Assembly (NCBI GenBank): GCA_902800215.1
Contig: CADCDS010000005.1
Location: 1-64,000, forward strand
Source of the DNA: an uncultured Bacteroidales bacterium
GTDB lineage: Bacteria > Bacteroidota > Bacteroidia > Bacteroidales > Paludibacteraceae
Reading direction: 5' to 3'
Length of the DNA: 64,000 nucleotides
In this document: positions 32,310 through 39,778 of the stretch, one piece after another
How the letters are laid out: every line of letters starts with the position of its first letter
Numbering within the stretch: the stretch's first letter is position 1
The notes under the pieces: model-generated
The model's database searches: none
What the model saw: only the letters and a program-made list of their open reading frames with translations
Told to the model about the DNA's origin: nothing
Position numbers and translations under genes: made by a program

Positions 32310-32868
32310 AACCTGTTTCTACAGCTTTGACGTTGGTTTCCACGACGGCTTCCCCTTTGCGTGCAAAGACACGTTTGACACCGTCTATCATCTTATCATG
32401 CTCGATGCCTAACATGGGTATCGCAGCGCCGAGGAGCACCATGTTCGCTGCCTGTGCCGGTGCACCCGCTTCTTTGGCGAGTGTTTCTACGTCCAAGAGC
32501 ACGTGGTGTTCATAGGCTTTGATACGATTTAGTACCGTTTCTAACTCCGGATAGTTCGGAATATTGAGGAACGGCACACAAGAAGTGACGATCCATCCGT
32601 CCGGTGCCAGGTACTCCACGTAGCGCAGTGCCTCCATTGGTTCGAGCGAGATGATGAGGTCAGCTCCCCCCTTCGGGATCAAGTCACTCATGATGGGTTC
32701 CGACGACAGACGCAGATTCGACTGCACGTCCCCACCGCGTTGCGACATTCCGTGTACTTCCGCCTGCTTGAGATAGAGACCTTCTTGTAAGGCAGCTTCA
32801 CCGATGACGGTGGCGATAGAGAGGATACCTTGCCCTCCCACTCCGGCTAAAATTATATCTTTTTTCAT
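32290..32868 (-). CDS. iorB: Indolepyruvate:ferredoxin oxidoreductase, beta subunit
   Basis: This 192-residue protein starts IILAGVGGQGILSIATVIGEAA and has VHGMSQRGGDVQSNLR, the signatures of the gamma/beta domain of 2-oxoacid:ferredoxin oxidoreductases (IorB). With IorA it decarboxylates arylpyruvates to aryl-acetyl-CoA and reduces ferredoxin. The 4-bp overlap with iorA (ATGA) implies coupled translation. Confidence 0.95.
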   Translation of the reverse strand: MKKDIILAGVGGQGILSIATVIGEAALQEGLYLKQAEVHGMSQRGGDVQSNLRLSSEPIMSDLIPKGGADLIISLEPMEALRYVEYLAPDGWIVTSCVPFLNIPNYPELETVLNRIKAYEHHVLLDVETLAKEAGAPAQAANMVLLGAAIPMLGIEHDKMIDGVKRVFARKGEAVVETNVKAVETGYAFSVR

Positions 32869-34454
32869 GATTTCTTGGCAGCTTTAAGATGACGTTTTAA
32901 TGTTTGGATACACTCCCGACGGGCGATGACGACAGACGTGCCGGCATAGTCGATCTCTTCACGAAGGACATTCTTGATCTCGTCCATGTTCTTGGGCAGG
33001 GGAACGACGACACGCACATGTGCCGGATCGACACCGAGACCGGTGCATATCTGTTCCAGTCTTCCTGTTCCGGCGGAGTCTTGCCCCCCCGTCATACCGG
33101 TGGTTAAGTTATCGGAGATGAGCACCACCACGTTCGCATTGGCATTCACGCAGTCGAGCAGACCCGTCATACCGGAGTGGGTGAAGGTACTGTCACCAAT
33201 GACTGCTATCGCTGGGTGTTGTCCGGCATCGGCGGCACCCTTGGCCATGGTGACAGATGCACCCATCTCGACGCAGGCATGGATCGCATGGAAGGGCGAG
33301 AGAGCGCCTAAGGTGTAACAACCGATGTCACCGAAGATTCGTGGGTTCGGATACTCCCGTGCCACCTCGTTGAGGGCGGTGTACATATCGCGGTGACCGC
33401 ATCCTTGACAGAGTGCAGGCGGACGACCGACTACAATTGCTTCGGGTTCATGGACAGGCAGGGCATCTAAACCGATCGCTTTGCGTACGCAGTCCGGGGA
33501 CAACTCACCCATGCGCGGCAGGTCACCCGTCAGACGACCTTTGATGACGATATCAGAAGGAACCATGCCACGCAGCAGTTCTTCTACCACCGGTTGTCCT
33601 TCTTCGATGACGAGGATCTCTTTGGCGCCATCCTTCACCATCTGTCCGATGAGAGCGGCAGGCAAGGGATATTGCGTGATGCGGAGGATGGAACAACCCA
33701 TCGAGGCATCGTAGTTCTCCATGAGATAGTTGTAACCGATACCGGTGGTGACGATTGCTTTCTGAGGAAAGGTGCCGCGGGTATAGACGTTCTGTCCGTC
33801 CTGCTCACTGTGCGCCACAAAAGTCGGTTGCGCCGCTACCAGTTCGGCATAGTTCCGTTTGGCAAATGCCGGTAAGAGGATGAAATGGTTCACGTTTTCC
33901 GGCATGGACAACTCGTTTTGCGGACGCGGTGTATCGAGGGTGTTGACCACAGCACGACTGTGCGCCATGCGGGTGGTGACACGCAGTAAGATGGGGGTGC
34001 GCAGTTTTTCACTCAGGTCAAAACCGTACGCCATCATGTCGTAGGCCTGTTGCTGGTTACAAGGTTCGAGACAGGGGATCATAGCGAACTTAGCATAGAA
34101 CCGGCTGTCCTGTTCGTTCTGCGAAGAGTGCATCGACGGGTCATCGGCAGCTAAGACAATGAGACCACCGTTGACACCGGTGATAGCAGCGTTCATGAAG
34201 GCATCGGCACAGACGTTCATACCTACGTGCTTCATGCACACCAGTGCCCGTTTACCCATGTACGACATACCCAATGCGGCCTCCATCGCCGTCTTCTCAT
34301 TCGCCGCCCAGCGGCAGTGGAGATGTTTCGCCTTTAACTGAATGTACTCCGTCACTTCTGTTGAAGGGGTACCGGGATAGGCATAGACACCGCTTAATCC
34401 GGCATCGATAGCGCCCTGCGCGATAGCTTCGTCTCCTAATAATAAATGTTTCAT
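32865..34454 (-). CDS. iorA: Indolepyruvate:ferredoxin oxidoreductase, alpha subunit
   Basis: This 529-residue TPP enzyme has an N-terminal pyrimidine-binding domain (GLSGVYAYPGTPSTEVTEYI, AANEKTAMEAALGMSYMGKRALVCMKHVGMNV). Its C-terminal TPP-binding domain has CQGCGHRDMYTALNEV and GDIGCYTLG, then GDSTFTHSGMTGLLD. It stops at about 529, after RRECIQTLKRHLKAAKKS. The C-terminal two-[4Fe-4S] ferredoxin domain found in the archaeal enzymes is absent. Only the cysteines of CQGCG remain, so the electron path needs another partner. It is the first gene of the operon. Confidence 0.95.
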   Translation of the reverse strand: MKHLLLGDEAIAQGAIDAGLSGVYAYPGTPSTEVTEYIQLKAKHLHCRWAANEKTAMEAALGMSYMGKRALVCMKHVGMNVCADAFMNAAITGVNGGLIVLAADDPSMHSSQNEQDSRFYAKFAMIPCLEPCNQQQAYDMMAYGFDLSEKLRTPILLRVTTRMAHSRAVVNTLDTPRPQNELSMPENVNHFILLPAFAKRNYAELVAAQPTFVAHSEQDGQNVYTRGTFPQKAIVTTGIGYNYLMENYDASMGCSILRITQYPLPAALIGQMVKDGAKEILVIEEGQPVVEELLRGMVPSDIVIKGRLTGDLPRMGELSPDCVRKAIGLDALPVHEPEAIVVGRPPALCQGCGHRDMYTALNEVAREYPNPRIFGDIGCYTLGALSPFHAIHACVEMGASVTMAKGAADAGQHPAIAVIGDSTFTHSGMTGLLDCVNANANVVVLISDNLTTGMTGGQDSAGTGRLEQICTGLGVDPAHVRVVVPLPKNMDEIKNVLREEIDYAGTSVVIARRECIQTLKRHLKAAKKS

Positions 34455-34490
34455 GATATTAATGTGTTAGTATTTTTTCATTTGCGGGTG

Positions 34491-34521
34491 CAAAGATACG
34501 AAAAAAAAAGGACATACACAA
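34491..34521 (-). promoter_or_regulatory. Promoter of the ior operon
   Basis: On the minus strand, -33 TTG (34521-34519, context CTTGTGTATGTC), a 20-nt spacer, -7 TATCTTTG (34498-34491), then CACCCG. A palindrome CATACAC-AAGA-GTGTATG overlaps the -33 box and might be an operator. Confidence 0.85.
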
Positions 34522-34616
34522 GAGTGTATGCCATTTTTTACAGATTTTTCTGATAAATAGATAGAAAAAAGGTTCAAAAATAGTTGTTATTTCGAAGTTA
34601 TAAACCTTAATTATAT

Positions 34617-34671
34617 CGCACTTATCGCGCACAAATGACGCACTTATCTCGTACTTATCACGCACTAATTT
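34617..34671. repeat. Direct repeat of period 11 (CGCACTTATCN, 5 units)
   Basis: Units start at 34617, 34628, 34639, 34650 and 34661: CGCACTTATCG, CGCACAAATGA, CGCACTTATCT, CGTACTTATCA, CGCACTAATTT. The period equals about one helical turn, so all copies face the same side of the DNA. It lies in the 400-bp gap between the divergent ior and pot operons. Confidence 0.9.
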
Positions 34672-34690
34672 TTGCATGTAATTATGTTGG

Positions 34691-34740
34691 TATTATATAC
34701 TACGTATATAATACTAATAGTTGTCGCAATGATGCGACAA
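34691..34740. promoter_or_regulatory. Two perfect palindromes upstream of potA
   Basis: TATTATATAC-TAC-GTATATAATA (34691-34713) has 10-bp arms. TTGTCGCA-ATGA-TGCGACAA (34721-34740) has 8-bp arms. They lie between the period-11 array and the potA promoter and look like operators or RNA hairpins. The rest of the gap 34455-34879 is AT-rich and holds no convincing gene. Confidence 0.65.
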
Positions 34741-34805
34741 AAATGCACATTATAAAGAGAAAATTGCTATAAAAAAAGAAAAAATGCAGAAAAAAATCAA
34801 AATAT

Positions 34806-34836
34806 TTGCACAATTCAAAAAAAAGTAGTAATTTTG
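34806..34836 (+). promoter_or_regulatory. Promoter of the pot operon
   Basis: -33 TTG at 34806-34808, a 20-nt spacer, -7 TAATTTTG at 34829-34836. The leader to the ATG at 34880 is about 40 nt. Confidence 0.87.
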
Positions 34837-34879
34837 CGGCGTATTTTGCGCACATATGCGCGTGTTTTTATGGAAAGAA

Positions 34880-36352
34880 ATGGCAAAATCGGATTTTATT
34901 ATTGAGGTAAACCATGTCTCGAAGCAGTTCGAGGATGGTAAGTATGCATTGGATGACGTAAGTCTTCAAGTGAAAAAAGGGGAGTTCGTCACCATCTTAG
35001 GTCCTTCGGGCTGCGGTAAGACAACGTTACTGCGTTGTATAGCCGGTTTTCAAGTAGCCAGTTCAGGCGAGATCTTATTAAAAGGGGAGGATGTGACGAA
35101 GACTCCTCCGTACAAAAGGCCTGTGAATACGGTCTTTCAGAAGTACGCCTTGTTCCCCCACTTGAATGTATTTAATAATGTAGCCTTCGGTTTGAAACTG
35201 AAGAAAGAGCCGTCAGATGTGATCAAGAAGAAGGTACGTCAGGCGCTGAAGATGGCGAACCTCACGGGTTATGAGGAGCGTAAGGTGGACACGTTGAGTG
35301 GTGGTCAGCAGCAGCGTGTAGCGATAGCGCGTGCGATTGTGAACCAGCCGGAGGTGTTGTTACTCGACGAGCCGCTGAGTGCGTTGGATCTGAAGATGCG
35401 GCACGACATGCAGATCGAGTTGAAGGAGTTACACGAGAAACTCGGTATCACGTTTATCTACGTGACGCACGATCAGGAAGAGGCGCTGACGCTGAGTGAC
35501 CGCGTGGTGGTGATGAGCGAAGGTAAGATCCAGCAGATCGGTACGCCGACGGATATATACAATGAGCCGCAGAACTGCTTTGTGGCGGATTTCATCGGCG
35601 AGAGCAATATTCTGAGCGGTACGATGATACGCGACAAGCGGGTGAAATTCTGCGGACAGGAGTTTGACTGTATCGACACGGGGTTCGGTGAGAACAATCC
35701 GGTGGATGTCGTTATCCGACCCGAAGATATTTACGTTTGGCGCAAAGAGGATGAGAAACGCGGAAAGGTAGCGGTGAACGAAGAGGATGATGCCGAAGAT
35801 CGCGTGCCGAAGGGGAAGTTTACGAAATGGTACGGCGAGGTGCAGAGTTGTATTTTCAAGGGAGTGCACTATGAGATGCGTGTGCTGACGCCGGATAAAT
35901 ATGAGTTTTTGATTCAGGACTACCATGAGTACCTGCCGGGAACGGAGATCGGAATGCTTGTGAAGCCGGAGGATATCCAGATCATGAAGAAGGAGCACTA
36001 TGTCTATAACTATTTCGAAGGCGAGGTGCAGAAGAACGGCAAGGTGCGGTTCTTAGATGCGGACTGGGCGGTAGAAGAGAAGGCGCTGGAAGGTTTTGAA
36101 CCGGGCGAGAAAGTGCAGGTGCGGGTGAAGTTCCGTGATATCGATTTGCAAGACTATGAGGAAGAAGGAACGCTGAGCGGTGAAGTGCATTTCATCCTGT
36201 TCAAGGGCAATCACTACCATCTGACGGTTCGTACCGACGAGGGTCATGATCTGTACGTGAACACGAATGACGTATGGGATGACGGAGACAGAGTGGGAAT
36301 TGTTATCAAGCCGGAAGATATTCGGGTTGATAAAATGAAAAATGAAAAATGA
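34880..36352 (+). CDS. potA: Spermidine/putrescine ABC transporter, ATP-binding subunit
   Basis: This 490-residue protein has Walker [10 protein letters not shown], the signature [14 protein letters not shown], Walker [12 protein letters not shown] and the switch His in VTHDQEEAL. The start is taken at 34880 (MAKSDF), preceded by GGAAAGAA. It is longer than usual PotA (about 370 aa): after the ATPase come what look like three TOBE-type modules with repeated [17 protein letters not shown] and VIKPEDIRV motifs. It energises polyamine uptake at the inner membrane. Its 3' end is a heptad repeat (36332-36359). Confidence 0.95.
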   Translation: MAKSDFIIEVNHVSKQFEDGKYALDDVSLQVKKGEFVTILGPSGCGKTTLLRCIAGFQVASSGEILLKGEDVTKTPPYKRPVNTVFQKYALFPHLNVFNNVAFGLKLKKEPSDVIKKKVRQALKMANLTGYEERKVDTLSGGQQQRVAIARAIVNQPEVLLLDEPLSALDLKMRHDMQIELKELHEKLGITFIYVTHDQEEALTLSDRVVVMSEGKIQQIGTPTDIYNEPQNCFVADFIGESNILSGTMIRDKRVKFCGQEFDCIDTGFGENNPVDVVIRPEDIYVWRKEDEKRGKVAVNEEDDAEDRVPKGKFTKWYGEVQSCIFKGVHYEMRVLTPDKYEFLIQDYHEYLPGTEIGMLVKPEDIQIMKKEHYVYNYFEGEVQKNGKVRFLDADWAVEEKALEGFEPGEKVQVRVKFRDIDLQDYEEEGTLSGEVHFILFKGNHYHLTVRTDEGHDLYVNTNDVWDDGDRVGIVIKPEDIRVDKMKNEK

Positions 36353-36359
36353 AAAATGA
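36332..36359. repeat. Heptad direct repeat (AAAATGA, 4 units) at the potA stop
   Basis: Four perfect AAAATGA units span the last codons and stop of potA, up to the ribosome-binding region of potB. Any change in copy number would alter the PotA tail and the potA-potB spacing. Confidence 0.95.
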
Positions 36360-36365
36360 AAGGAA

Positions 36366-37163
36366 GTGAGTAAGATTCTTCAAATATTCTCATCGCGTCG
36401 GACGTGGGCATGGCCGTATGTGGTGTTCTTAGTGCTGTTTGTAGTGCTGCCGCTGATTATTGTGGGCGTGTATGCGCTGACGGACATCAACGGCGATTTC
36501 ACGCTGAGAAACTTTGCGAAGTTCTTCAGTCACAGTGCGGCGATACAGACGTTTTTATACTCGGTGATGATCGCGGTGATCAACACGGTGATCTGTCTGC
36601 TGATCGGTTATCCGGCGGCGTATATCATGGCGCAGGCGGAGTTCAAGACACCGGCGGTGATGGCGATGCTGTTTATCCTACCGATGTGGATCAATTTCCT
36701 GCTTCGTACCGTGGCGACGGTGGAGCTGTTTAACATGTGCGGTTTGCCGTTAGGTGAAGGTGCGTTGCTGTTCGGTTTATGTTACGACTACCTGCCGTTT
36801 ATGATCTACCCGATTTATAATACGCTGCAGAAGATGGATAACAGTCTGGTAGAGGCGGCGCAGGATTTGGGAGCGAGCAGATGGCAGAGTTTCTGGAAAG
36901 TGATCGTGCCGCTGAGTATGCCGGGTGTGTACAGCGGTATTGTGATGGTGTTTATGCCGACGGTAAGTACGTTTGCGATAGCCGAGTTGCTGACGCATAA
37001 CAATATCAAGTTGTTCGGTAGTCTGATTCAGGATTATATCACGACGACGGACCTGCTGAACTACGGAGCGGTGCTGTCGTTGGTACTGCTGATCATTATC
37101 GGTCTGACAAGCTTCTTCGGTGACCACGGTGGTTCCGGAGAGGAGAAAGGAGGGGTGGTATGA
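36366..37163 (+). CDS. potB: Spermidine/putrescine ABC transporter permease PotB
   Basis: This 265-residue inner-membrane permease has six hydrophobic helices and the EAA loop VEAAQDLGASRWQSFWKVIVPLSMPGV, which contacts the ATPase. The start is GTG at 36366, preceded by GAAAGGAA. It overlaps potC by 4 bp (ATGA). Confidence 0.95.
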   Translation: MSKILQIFSSRRTWAWPYVVFLVLFVVLPLIIVGVYALTDINGDFTLRNFAKFFSHSAAIQTFLYSVMIAVINTVICLLIGYPAAYIMAQAEFKTPAVMAMLFILPMWINFLLRTVATVELFNMCGLPLGEGALLFGLCYDYLPFMIYPIYNTLQKMDNSLVEAAQDLGASRWQSFWKVIVPLSMPGVYSGIVMVFMPTVSTFAIAELLTHNNIKLFGSLIQDYITTTDLLNYGAVLSLVLLIIIGLTSFFGDHGGSGEEKGGVV

Positions 37164-38518
37164 GACGGTTTTTAGCTATTGGCTATTGGCTGTTGGCTGT
37201 TAGCCTTTCCGCTTTGGCGCAGTCGAATGTGAACTATAGCGTTCGAGTTGGGGAGACAAAGGAGAATACGGTGCTGGCAGAGTTCCCGGAGAGTTATGAG
37301 GGAAAGAAAGTGAATATCCGAATACAGACCGTTGCACTGACAGAAGACAGAGCACAGACTGATTCACTGGATTTTGTGTTTGCGGATGAGGAGATAGAGG
37401 CGTTAGGCACATGGGGTGAGCAAGTGTTTGCATACACGGATGAAGGAGAGACGGAATGGACTGTTTGGCGGAGTAAGAAAGAGCCGAAGAACCGGAACCA
37501 GGCGGTGAAGGTGAAGAACGGTCGTGACAGTTTTGAGCAGTATCTGCAAGAGACTTTGGGAACGCGTGCCAACAGAGGCTGGATCTGGTGGATCTTTGCC
37601 GGCGTGATCGGTATAGGAGTGCTCATCAAGTCGATCCTGACGATTCGCAAACGGAGGGCGGAGAAGTTATTGAGTTCGGTGGAACAAGAGACGCTGCATC
37701 GTATGCGGATGGGCAACCGGAGACATTATATCTCGCAGGCGTACCTGTGGATTTTATTATTGGTATTATACGCGCCTATTGCGCTGATTGTGATTTACTC
37801 GTTCACAGACAGCAAGATCTTAGGCAACTGGACCGGATTCTCGCTGGAGCTGTATGCGAACCTGTTCACGGGTCATGCGGATGCAGGGCTGAACAGTGCG
37901 ATATTGAACACAGTGATCATCGCGTTGATTGCGGCGGTGAGTTCGACGATTTTGGGTACCTTGGCGGCGATCGGTATTTATAACATGCGTGCCCGTCACC
38001 GGAAGGCGATCAGTTTCCTGAACTCGGTGCCGATGATCAACCCGGATATCATCACGGGTATCTCGCTGTTCCTGCTGTTTGTGGCCTTGGGAGTGAGTCA
38101 AGGTTTGGCAACGGTATGTATCGCGCATGTGGTGTTCTGTACGCCGTACGTAGTGCTGAGTGTGCTGCCGCGTCTGAGTCGCATGAATCCGAACACGTAT
38201 GAGGCGGCGTTGGACTTGGGAGCGACACCATTCCAGGCGCTGCGAAAAGTGATGTTACCGGAGTTATGGCCGGGAATGCTGAGCGGATTCATCTTGGCGC
38301 TGACGCTGAGTGTGGATGATTTCGGCGTGACGTTCTTCACCAAGGGTAGCGGAGGTTTGGAGACACTGAGTACGTTCATCTATTCGGATGCACGAAAAGG
38401 CGGTCTGACACCGGAATTGCGACCGTTGTTCACGATCATCCTTTTGGTGATGCTGACGGCATTGATTGTTATCAATGTACGGAGTAACAAGAAAGCGAAA
38501 AAAGAACAAAAACAATAA
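37160..38518 (+). CDS. potC: PotC permease with an extra N-terminal periplasmic domain
   Basis: This 452-residue protein is much longer than PotC (about 260 aa). Residues about 190-452 are a normal permease with the EAA loop YEAALDLGATPFQALRKVMLPELWPGM. Residues 1-21 form a signal peptide (GYWLLAVSLSALAQ). Residues 22-138 form a soluble beta-rich domain (VNIRIQTVALTEDRA, LDFVFADEEIEALG). Residues 141-162 are an added membrane helix that brings the chain back to the cytoplasm with a basic RKRRAEK stretch. The topology fits a periplasmic sensory or docking domain. The signal peptide is encoded by a heptad repeat. Confidence 0.9.
   Translation: MRRFLAIGYWLLAVSLSALAQSNVNYSVRVGETKENTVLAEFPESYEGKKVNIRIQTVALTEDRAQTDSLDFVFADEEIEALGTWGEQVFAYTDEGETEWTVWRSKKEPKNRNQAVKVKNGRDSFEQYLQETLGTRANRGWIWWIFAGVIGIGVLIKSILTIRKRRAEKLLSSVEQETLHRMRMGNRRHYISQAYLWILLLVLYAPIALIVIYSFTDSKILGNWTGFSLELYANLFTGHADAGLNSAILNTVIIALIAAVSSTILGTLAAIGIYNMRARHRKAISFLNSVPMINPDIITGISLFLLFVALGVSQGLATVCIAHVVFCTPYVVLSVLPRLSRMNPNTYEAALDLGATPFQALRKVMLPELWPGMLSGFILALTLSVDDFGVTFFTKGSGGLETLSTFIYSDARKGGLTPELRPLFTIILLVMLTALIVINVRSNKKAKKEQKQ
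37174..37204. repeat. Heptad direct repeat (GGCTATT/GGCTGTT) in the PotC signal peptide
   Basis: Units are AGCTATT, GGCTATT, GGCTGTT, GGCTGTT, AGCC. They encode the hydrophobic core (AIGYWLLAV) of the signal peptide. Confidence 0.94.
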
Positions 38519-38533
38519 ATAAACAAAAAAGAA

Positions 38534-39778
38534 ATGAAAAAATTATCTGTATTAGTCTTGGCTGTTGCAGCCGTTCTGTTTACCGCTTGTAACCATGCGG
38601 ATCGTGCTCATCAATTGAAAGTGCTCAACTGGGCGGATTATATTAATCCGGAGGTGAAAGCCAACTTCGAACAATGGTATTTCGACCATACGGGTGAGAA
38701 AGTGGAACTGGTTTATGAGATGTTCGATATCAACGAGACCGCTTTGACGAAGATCGAGGTAGGTCACGAGGATTATGACGTGTTCTGTCCGTCGGAGTAT
38801 ATCATCGAGCGTATGCTGAAGAAAGGTCTGGTTCAGCCGATTCAGAAGGAGTTAGTCGATGACTCGATCTACTATTTCGACAATATCTCTCCGTTCGTGA
38901 AGGAGAAGTTCCAACAGATGGCACCGAGTGCAGACATCACCGTGAGTGACTACACGGCCGGTTACATGTGGGGAACGACAGGATTCATCTTCAATCCGCA
39001 GCACGTGAATGCAGAGGATCTGCACTCCTGGGCAGCGATCCTGAATCCGAAGTTTGAGAACCGCATCCTGATGAAAGATGCGTTCCGTGACGTTTACTCG
39101 GTATTGGTACTGTACGCTTTTGCAGACCAGATCGAGAAGGGTGAGGTAAGTCGTGAGGAGTTGGTTCGTGACATCACTCCGGAACGCGTAGAGGCAGTGA
39201 AGGCTATTCTTTTACAGGCGAAGGATCAGATCTGCGGTTGGGAGGTTGACTTCGGTAAAGAAGAGATGACGAAGGGTAAAGCATGGATGAACCTGAGTTG
39301 GTCGGGTGACGCCCAGTTTGCGATCGAAGAGGCGGCTGAGATGGATGTGATGCTGGATTATATCATTCCGGAAGAAGGTTCGAACGTATGGTTCGACGGG
39401 TGGGTGATCCCGAAGTACGCGAAGAACGTGAAGGCCGCTACGTATTTCATCGATTATATGTGCAAGGCTGAGAACGCGTTGGCTAACATGGACGAGATCG
39501 GTTATGTATCCTGCGCCGGTGGTGAGAAAGCCGCAGCCGAGATCTTAGCTGAGATGAACGATGAGGAAGAATGGCCGGAGACGGTAGATGCAAGTTACTT
39601 CTTCGGAGACGAACCGATCGAGGTGGAAGACGAGATCTTGGATCCTCATGCGCTGCACCTGAATCCGGTGTATTATGCAGACAAGAGTATCATCGACCGC
39701 TGCGCACTGATGCATGATGCCGGCGACGCACAGGAGATGCTGCTGGAGATGTGGAATGCGATTAAATTAGCAAGATGA
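38534..39778 (+). CDS. potD: Polyamine-binding lipoprotein PotD
   Basis: This 414-residue protein has a lipoprotein signal (VAAVLFTAC, Cys19), then LKVLNWADYINPEVKANFEQ, the start of PotD/PotF family binding proteins, and GTTGFIFNP. It delivers spermidine or putrescine to PotBC. The chain is somewhat longer than E. coli PotD (348), with an acidic insertion near the C-terminus (DDEEWPETVDA). It overlaps the TPR gene by 4 bp. Confidence 0.94.
   Translation: MKKLSVLVLAVAAVLFTACNHADRAHQLKVLNWADYINPEVKANFEQWYFDHTGEKVELVYEMFDINETALTKIEVGHEDYDVFCPSEYIIERMLKKGLVQPIQKELVDDSIYYFDNISPFVKEKFQQMAPSADITVSDYTAGYMWGTTGFIFNPQHVNAEDLHSWAAILNPKFENRILMKDAFRDVYSVLVLYAFADQIEKGEVSREELVRDITPERVEAVKAILLQAKDQICGWEVDFGKEEMTKGKAWMNLSWSGDAQFAIEEAAEMDVMLDYIIPEEGSNVWFDGWVIPKYAKNVKAATYFIDYMCKAENALANMDEIGYVSCAGGEKAAAEILAEMNDEEEWPETVDASYFFGDEPIEVEDEILDPHALHLNPVYYADKSIIDRCALMHDAGDAQEMLLEMWNAIKLAR

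Noticed and set aside
34459..34677. 72-codon minus-strand frame upstream of iorA
   Set aside because: Its first part is the period-11 array and its second part crosses the ior promoter; the repeats VRDK... are just the DNA repeats translated.
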